Shown: piece by piece, positions 58,205 to 64,000 of the stretch
Numbering within the stretch: position 1 is the stretch's first letter
Layout: each line of letters begins with the position of its first letter
NCBI GenBank assembly: GCA_019914995.1
Contig: CM034135.1
Location: 4,838,501 to 4,902,500 of the forward strand
Direction: 5' to 3'
Source of the DNA: Acanthochlamys bracteata
Taxonomy: Eukaryota > Streptophyta > Magnoliopsida > Pandanales > Velloziaceae
Length of the DNA: 64,000 bases
Notes under the pieces: generated by a model
Told to the model about the DNA's origin: nothing
Databases searched by the model: none
What the model saw: the letters and a program-made list of their open reading frames with translations, nothing else
Translations under genes and position numbers: made by a program

Positions 58205-59515
58205 ATGGAGGTCACGGTGCAGAGATCCTGCATTCTCACTCTCGACAAACTTGAAAACAACAACACGCGGGCACCCGTAGAGATACCTTTAGACATCTTT
58301 GATCGCTACGCCTGCAATATTCACATTGCAGTCCTCTACGCATTCTCTCCTCCAATTCCGACCAATACGGAGATCATTGAAGGTCTTGTCAAGACTCTTC
58401 ATAGCTTTCCAACCCTTGTCGGGGAGCTAGGAAGAAATAGCTCAGGCCGCCCATGTGTTATAATAGGCGGCAATCGTGGCGGTGCATTGCTTGTCGAAGC
58501 AACGGTAGCTTCTAAACTGGAGGACCATTTGCCATTGGAGCCTTCACCGGATTTTGCTCTCCTCCATCCACCTGTAGCAAAGGAAGCAGAATGCAAGCTT
58601 CTTCAAATTCAGCTCAATCGATTCGGATGCGGTGGCCTAGTGATCGGAGTCACCGCGCACCATCGTGTCGCCGACGGACAAGCCATGAGCAATTTCTTCG
58701 TTGCATGGGGGAAGACCGTTCGTGATATCCCCTTCTGCTCACTTCCTGTTTTCTCTGACAAACCCTGGTTGAAACCACGGCAGCCGCCTCGGTGCGAGTT
58801 CGAGCACTGGGGTTTCGAGTTTATCCCTGTTCTGCCTCATCAGCAGAACGGTTTCACCGTAGATAAGATTGAAGAAGATCCCGACAAAATCACGAATGTA
58901 TTGCTTCACTACTCATCAGAATACTTATCGAAACTGAAAGCCTCCATTCCGGAGAAGTACACCACGTTCGAGACACTGTTAGGTCATTTATGGAGGAAGA
59001 TAACTATATCTCGTGGACTGCACGGTGAAGAATTCACTAGAATAAGGGTTTCGGTGAATGGAAGGCCAAGGTTGAAGCCACCTGTTCCACATGAGTTTTT
59101 CGGCAATCTCGTTCTCAATGCATACCCTAAGGCCAAAGTCCATGAACTCATCGAAGGAGGAACAAAAACGGCAGCGAGGATAGTCCACGAAGCTGTAAGA
59201 ATGATTGACGACGCTTACTTCAAGTCGTTCATTGATTTCGGTTACATGCACGAGGAACTGGAACTGAAACCGTGCTATGATGAGGAAGGTAACGTTCTGT
59301 CGCCGAACCTGGAAGTGGACAGCTGGTTAGGATTTCCGTTTCAGGAAGTCAACTTTGGCGGTGGCGGCGCTCTTCGTGGGTTCATGCCAACGTGGGTGCC
59401 CATCGACGGAATCCTGATCTTTCTTCCAACGTTGCGCCAGGATGGTGGTGTGGACGTTGTAGTCACATTGAGCGTAAAGCATGCAAGGCTTCTGAGAAAC
59501 ATTTCTCACTCTTAG
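58205..59515 (+). CDS. BAHD N-hydroxycinnamoyltransferase-like enzyme, copy 2
   Basis: A 436-residue intronless paralogue of the gene at 40199-41518, with the same catalytic HHRVAD (His153, Asp157) and VNFGGGG in place of DFGWG. About 25 residues differ; 20 of these lie in residues 17-213 and 5 after residue 382, while 214-382 are identical. A 1-bp deletion near the end removes the last three residues (LAK) and stops at NISHS, which should not affect the fold. The promoter differs mainly by a small GCTAA repeat and substitutions. Whether the two copies share substrates is unknown. Changes near the active site, such as Ala141 to Gly and Ser160 to Ala, are candidates for altered specificity. 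Confidence 0.9.
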   Translation: MEVTVQRSCILTLDKLENNNTRAPVEIPLDIFDRYACNIHIAVLYAFSPPIPTNTEIIEGLVKTLHSFPTLVGELGRNSSGRPCVIIGGNRGGALLVEATVASKLEDHLPLEPSPDFALLHPPVAKEAECKLLQIQLNRFGCGGLVIGVTAHHRVADGQAMSNFFVAWGKTVRDIPFCSLPVFSDKPWLKPRQPPRCEFEHWGFEFIPVLPHQQNGFTVDKIEEDPDKITNVLLHYSSEYLSKLKASIPEKYTTFETLLGHLWRKITISRGLHGEEFTRIRVSVNGRPRLKPPVPHEFFGNLVLNAYPKAKVHELIEGGTKTAARIVHEAVRMIDDAYFKSFIDFGYMHEELELKPCYDEEGNVLSPNLEVDSWLGFPFQEVNFGGGGALRGFMPTWVPIDGILIFLPTLRQDGGVDVVVTLSVKHARLLRNISHS

Positions 59516-59711
59516 TCAAGTAGACGCTAAAGTTTATCGATGACTGTTTATGTAGCCTTCAAATTCAAGATAGTTCTATTAATCCAATAAATTCTGTCTG
59601 CACCGGTGTACGTGTTACACCGTAGGCTTTAAGCTATTCAAGATTCATACTTTATTTAAAAAAATTAGGAGTTTAAATTTTAATAAGAAGTAATATTTAT
59701 TATATAGTTAA

Positions 59712-62700
59712 TGTAGAAAATATCAAATTTATTCGGTTGTTAGTGGAAGCAGCAAAAATATAAAATACACTTAAAGATTTTGTCTAAACAATACAAAAAT
59801 TGTGATAAGATCAAGCAATCAAAAACACAAAAAATTTATATAGAAAAAATGAAAAAAATATTGACGAAAGGTGTTTTCAAGAAATCATTAATCCAAAATA
59901 ATTACAAATACTTTTACTAAAATGCTTTGCGTTTTCTGTTAGTCACATTTGATATTGTGAGTAATTTTCTTGATATGAATGATGATCTAATCAAATACTC
60001 CTTATTTTTTTTTTTCCATCTTTCAATAAATGTTTCAAACTCTTTTATCGTTGGTTTTTCAACTTTTTAGATGAAATTCATCTTTCTTAACTTTTGGCAT
60101 TCCATTATAATGCACATTCATTCTAATAAACCACTAAAGACATTTTGTAAGTTACAATATAAAAATAATAAAAAGTCGATACGTAAATGTCAAAATCCGA
60201 TGATATTAAAAATAGATAAAACTGAAAGAAGTAGGGCTAGCACGCATGGTATTTGACTTTCTTCATCTCACACTATTGCCTACCTTTTTCTGATTCTATT
60301 ACTATTTTGAAATGATTTTCTTTCGTCTTTATTATGACTACTTTCACTTTCAATTTTTGTCTTCAATTGTGATTCCATTCAAAAATATATAAAATAAAAA
60401 TTTGTCAAGACTTATCACCTTATTTAAGGCATTCGATGGTTCTTTTTGGTAAAAATTTTGAGCATATCAATGCTCCTATTGGAAATCACCTCTTGTACTT
60501 AATGATACTTGATATTTATGTATTTTGTTCCACAATGAGCTGCTGAATTTTTTGCAAAATCTAAGACACTTAGGCTATCACAAAATAGAGATAAAATCTC
60601 CTATTTTTTTCCAAATTCCTCCAACAACCTATTCATTCAGACCCATTTCTTCGGCGCTTGTATTGCTATCATATATTCAGCTTTCGTTTTATAGAGAATT
60701 ACCACTGACTGTAGTTTAAAGTATCAACTGACAGTACCATATGAAAAAATAAACACATAACTGAAAGTGAATTTCCTCCTGTTCAAATTATCTACATAGT
60801 CTGCATCAATAAATCCTTTAACAATAAATTCATATCCTCTATAACACAATGCAGCATTTAAAATTTTTTTTAAATACCAAAGGATTATTTGCATGCCTTC
60901 TAATCCTCAATGTAAGAACATGTTATTAATTTACTTACCACTACCGCTGCATTTGCAATGTTAGACCGAGTGCAAATTATTATATACATTAATCTTCGTA
61001 CAGCTGATGCATATAGTAACCGAGACATTCCTATTCTCTCTTACTCCTAACTAAAGAATAACAAAAATTATAGTTTTGAAATTAATAAAGAGTAGTATAA
61101 ACATCTTCTTACCATTATATATAATGAATCATTCCAATACTTTGCTTAGATAATTAGTGTAAGATAGTCAAATCTCTCTATTGTCTATATCTAGCCATAT
61201 CTACATCACCAAATTTTTATTTTCTGGCCTCCAAATCTTTGGTATTGAATTCACTAGCTAGTTGAGTCTTCAATTATTAGATGCACTCAATGCTTGGACC
61301 TGTTACAACCATATCGTCTACATACAACAGTAAGATAACAAACTAATCTTCCTCAAATCTTTTGATATATACACATTAGTCTGAAACAAATTTGTTGTAT
61401 CCAAAGCTTCCGATAAAAAGATCATATCTATTTTACTAACACTGCGGTGCTTATTTAAATTCGTAAAGAGATTTTGATCAACTGACAAACCAGATCATCC
61501 TTATTTATCACGGCAAGGTTTTCTAGATTGACCATATATATTTTCTCTTTAAACTCTCCGTGCAAGAACGCCGCATTCATATTGAGCTATTGAAGATTGA
61601 GATTCGATGATGAAGAGTGTTAAGAGCACACGAGTAGTTGTCAAACTTACCACTAGAGAGAATATTTTATCAAAATCGATCCTTTTTTTTTGTAGTTTTT
61701 TATTACCAGTTGAGCACGATACCATTCTATTTAATCATTAATGCCTCATTTGATCTTTTAAATATATTTATTCCAATAGCTATCATATCTTATTTTTATA
61801 AAACATCTCAATCTTTTCTTACATAGCTTTCATCCACATAAACGCATATTAACTATTCAAGACTTCCTCAAGAGAATGTGGCTCTCCCTCGTTTGTGAAT
61901 AAGTGATATGTAGATTGAAATTATTTTATAAAATAGTCATCATACATCTAAAGTGTCTTTCTCTTATGAGTTGAACGCCTAATAGACGTAGGCCTGCGAA
62001 CTCCATCATCTTTCATACGCTAATCGGGTAGTACAAGATACAGATTAGGATCACATTTTTCATCATTATTCTCTATGGCTGATGTGTTCATCATTTGGAG
62101 TGATGCATCATTCTTCCTTACATCATCGTCTTTAGTCACTCTTTGGAACTAGTCCTTCGAAAAAATGACAACTCTACTAAAAATAATCTTATTGGTAGTG
62201 GAATTACATAGATAATATCTCAAAACATCTTCAGCATACCATATGTATTTTTTCAGACTTGATTTTACTGCTGAATCAATTTCTGCTCGGGCTATGAAGA
62301 CATTGAATACCTCAAAAACCTCCGTTTTTTCCGGATTGGGAACACATAAGTTCTTAAGTCCAAGGTAACCAAGTCGAACTTATTTTGGCTTGAACTAATC
62401 TCGAAAATTTTTTACACTGCTGCTTATCGGTAACACACTACTTGCAAAACAATAACTTTATCTCGGACAGTTTTGTGAGGAGCTTTCGATCACTGAAGAT
62501 CTTGAAATCAAGTTCCAAGATATGCCCAAATTTCAGCTACCACACTCGCGCAATATTCTCAATATTGTTTGATCCAATACAAGCATCTCCTTACATCCGT
62601 CTCACCCCATTCACCTTATATAAGTTTGAGTCGATTTTTTCAACCTTCAAGATCTTTTACACCTCTTCAATGACCTCCATAATTATGCTTCCAATACGAG

Positions 62701-64000
62701 TCTTACAGTTTAGATCATTCAGTTGTCTTAAACATAACAAATTCTATATAAGATCACGCACATGACGTACCTTACTGATGATGCATATTATCTATTATTT
62801 GCCCTAAACTTTACGAAGCGGACTCCAGCAACTTAAGGACTTGTCCATTTTTCATCTGTACGGTACCTATAGAAATAGCTTCATAGTGATGAAACAAATC
62901 CATTTTACAAGTCATGTGGCAGGATACTCCTGAATCCAAAATTCAGTCATCTAGGAGTTTGTACTTGTCACAGGCAGCAACCACTGTCTCTCCCACTAGA
63001 ATCTCACCATCATCAGAGTTGTACGTCAAATAATCAAGGGACTTCGAGAGATCCGCACCTCCAATCTTATTTGTTTTGGTCTTACATTATTTTTTTTTAA
63101 ATGTTCAAGCTTTTCACAGACATAACATTTTACCTATCGCTTATTCTTCTTATATCTAGAGCCATTCTTGAACTTCTATTTCTTACAAAAACTATCTTAT
63201 GCAATCAATAAGGCTTCAGTTTCATGCCTAATAAGTACAATCTCTTATGTTCGTTTACAGCGACCTTCTTCTCCAAAACAGCAGCTGCTACATCATCATA
63301 ATTACGATAATTTATATCAGTCGAATTAGTGAGATTGATCACTCCATAGTTATAAGAATTGGGAAGGCTCTGTAGAAGAATTAAGGCAATTTCATTGGTT
63401 CCTATCTTCTTTCCAACGTTGTCAATTGAGAAAACAAAGCGTATAATGAACTCAAGTGTGATAAAATAGTAGCTGATTCGAATATGCGTATAGAATACAT
63501 CTTTCTCATTAAAAAATAGCATATTGCGGTGACTTTTTATCATCAGTCTTTTTCAGCTTCTCGCACACCTACTTTCCAGTCTTTTTTTCTATTACATTTA
63601 GCAAAATATCATCGCCAAAGTAAGATTAATATGTGCCAATGCATTTCGCTCCATCTTCTGGCATCTTTTCTCTGGAAGATCACTCGGTCAATTCTCTAAT
63701 TCGCCAAAACAGTTCTCTTTTATAAAAACCGCCAATAATCTTATTCTCCACAATGTGTAGTTGTTTCCGTCGAACTTCTCAATCTTTTACTTGCTTGACA
63801 TCAATGGCTCTGATGTCACATGTTGAAAATATTGAATGTGGTCAATTGTCAATATACGAAACGAAAATATAAAACACATTAAAACATCTTGCCTAAGTAA
63901 TATGAAATTTGAGACAAGAGCAAGCAAACACAAACACAAAAAATTTATGTGAAAAAATGAGAAAAATCCTATGGAAAACCAAACTAGCCTAAAAAAAGTC
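59712..64000 (-). mobile_element. Ty1/copia element 2, decayed, running off the window
   Basis: LTR-like sequences at 59712 to about 60250 and from 63821 onward share AAAATATAAAACACATTAAA and ACACAAAAAATTTATGTGAA (with changes). Next to the right LTR the minus strand carries a degenerate primer site (ACATCAGAGCC, complement at about 63806-63816). Minus-strand coding remnants: gag (63543-63205, LLQSLPNSYNYGVINL, DDVAAAVLEKK), a zinc-knuckle-like region near 63100, protease (about 62950-62820), reverse transcriptase near 61300 (YVDDMVV, GPSIEC) and RNase H near 60640-60700. Stops and indels are frequent throughout. Confidence 0.78.
63205..63543 (-). pseudogene. Copia gag fragment, element 2
   Basis: The 112-codon frame contains LILLQSLPNSYNYGVINLTN and YDDVAAAVLEKK, diagnostic of the UBN2-type gag of plant copia elements. 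Flanking frames continue the gag in other phases, so it is broken. Confidence 0.75.

Overview
The window is nuclear DNA from a dicot plant. Its protein-coding genes are split by introns, it encodes nucleus-encoded chloroplast proteins with transit peptides, the intergenic DNA is very AT-rich, and LTR retrotransposons and MITEs are abundant. The species cannot be fixed from sequence alone.

The first 25 kb is gene-rich. It holds plastid ribosomal protein bL34 (minus, two exons), an intronless F-box/kelch protein, the thylakoid-lumen PsbP-domain protein PPD6 (three exons), a decayed bZIP17/28/49-type membrane-tethered transcription factor (minus, pseudogene), an R3H-SUZ RNA-binding protein (four exons) and a MYBC1-type GARP transcription factor (one exon). 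The order PPD6 - bZIP - R3H - MYBC1 matches, from memory, the Arabidopsis neighbourhoods At3g56650-56680, At2g40950-40970 and At3g10760-10800. This is an old conserved block in which the bZIP member has been lost here.

From 28 to 39 kb there is decayed DNA: a broken BAHD acyltransferase, a large inverted duplication carrying two broken ILR1-like amidohydrolase fragments, a CACTA element that has picked up pieces of LON2 and probably a kinesin gene, and the second of two related MULE-type MITEs (the first lies beside the R3H gene).

From 40 to 60 kb two nearly identical intact BAHD N-acyltransferase genes (40199-41518 and 58205-59515) flank a retrotransposon nest. The nest contains a gutted Ty3/gypsy element interrupted by a second CACTA element, which itself carries three exons of a type-A response regulator, and a decayed Ty1/copia element with tandem LTRs and an odd 24-bp hairpin array. 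The two BAHD copies share promoter and 3' sequence, and their central 169 codons show no amino-acid difference while both ends diverge, which points to gene conversion. A second decayed copia element fills 59.7 kb to the window end.

The functional genes are independent housekeeping or regulatory genes: plastid translation, thylakoid lumen, protein turnover, RNA binding and transcription. The BAHD pair is a specialised-metabolism locus. No previously undescribed enzymatic system was found. The most unusual items are the gene-fragment-carrying CACTA elements, the BAHD conversion tract, the duplicated splice acceptor in the R3H gene and the hairpin array in the copia leader.
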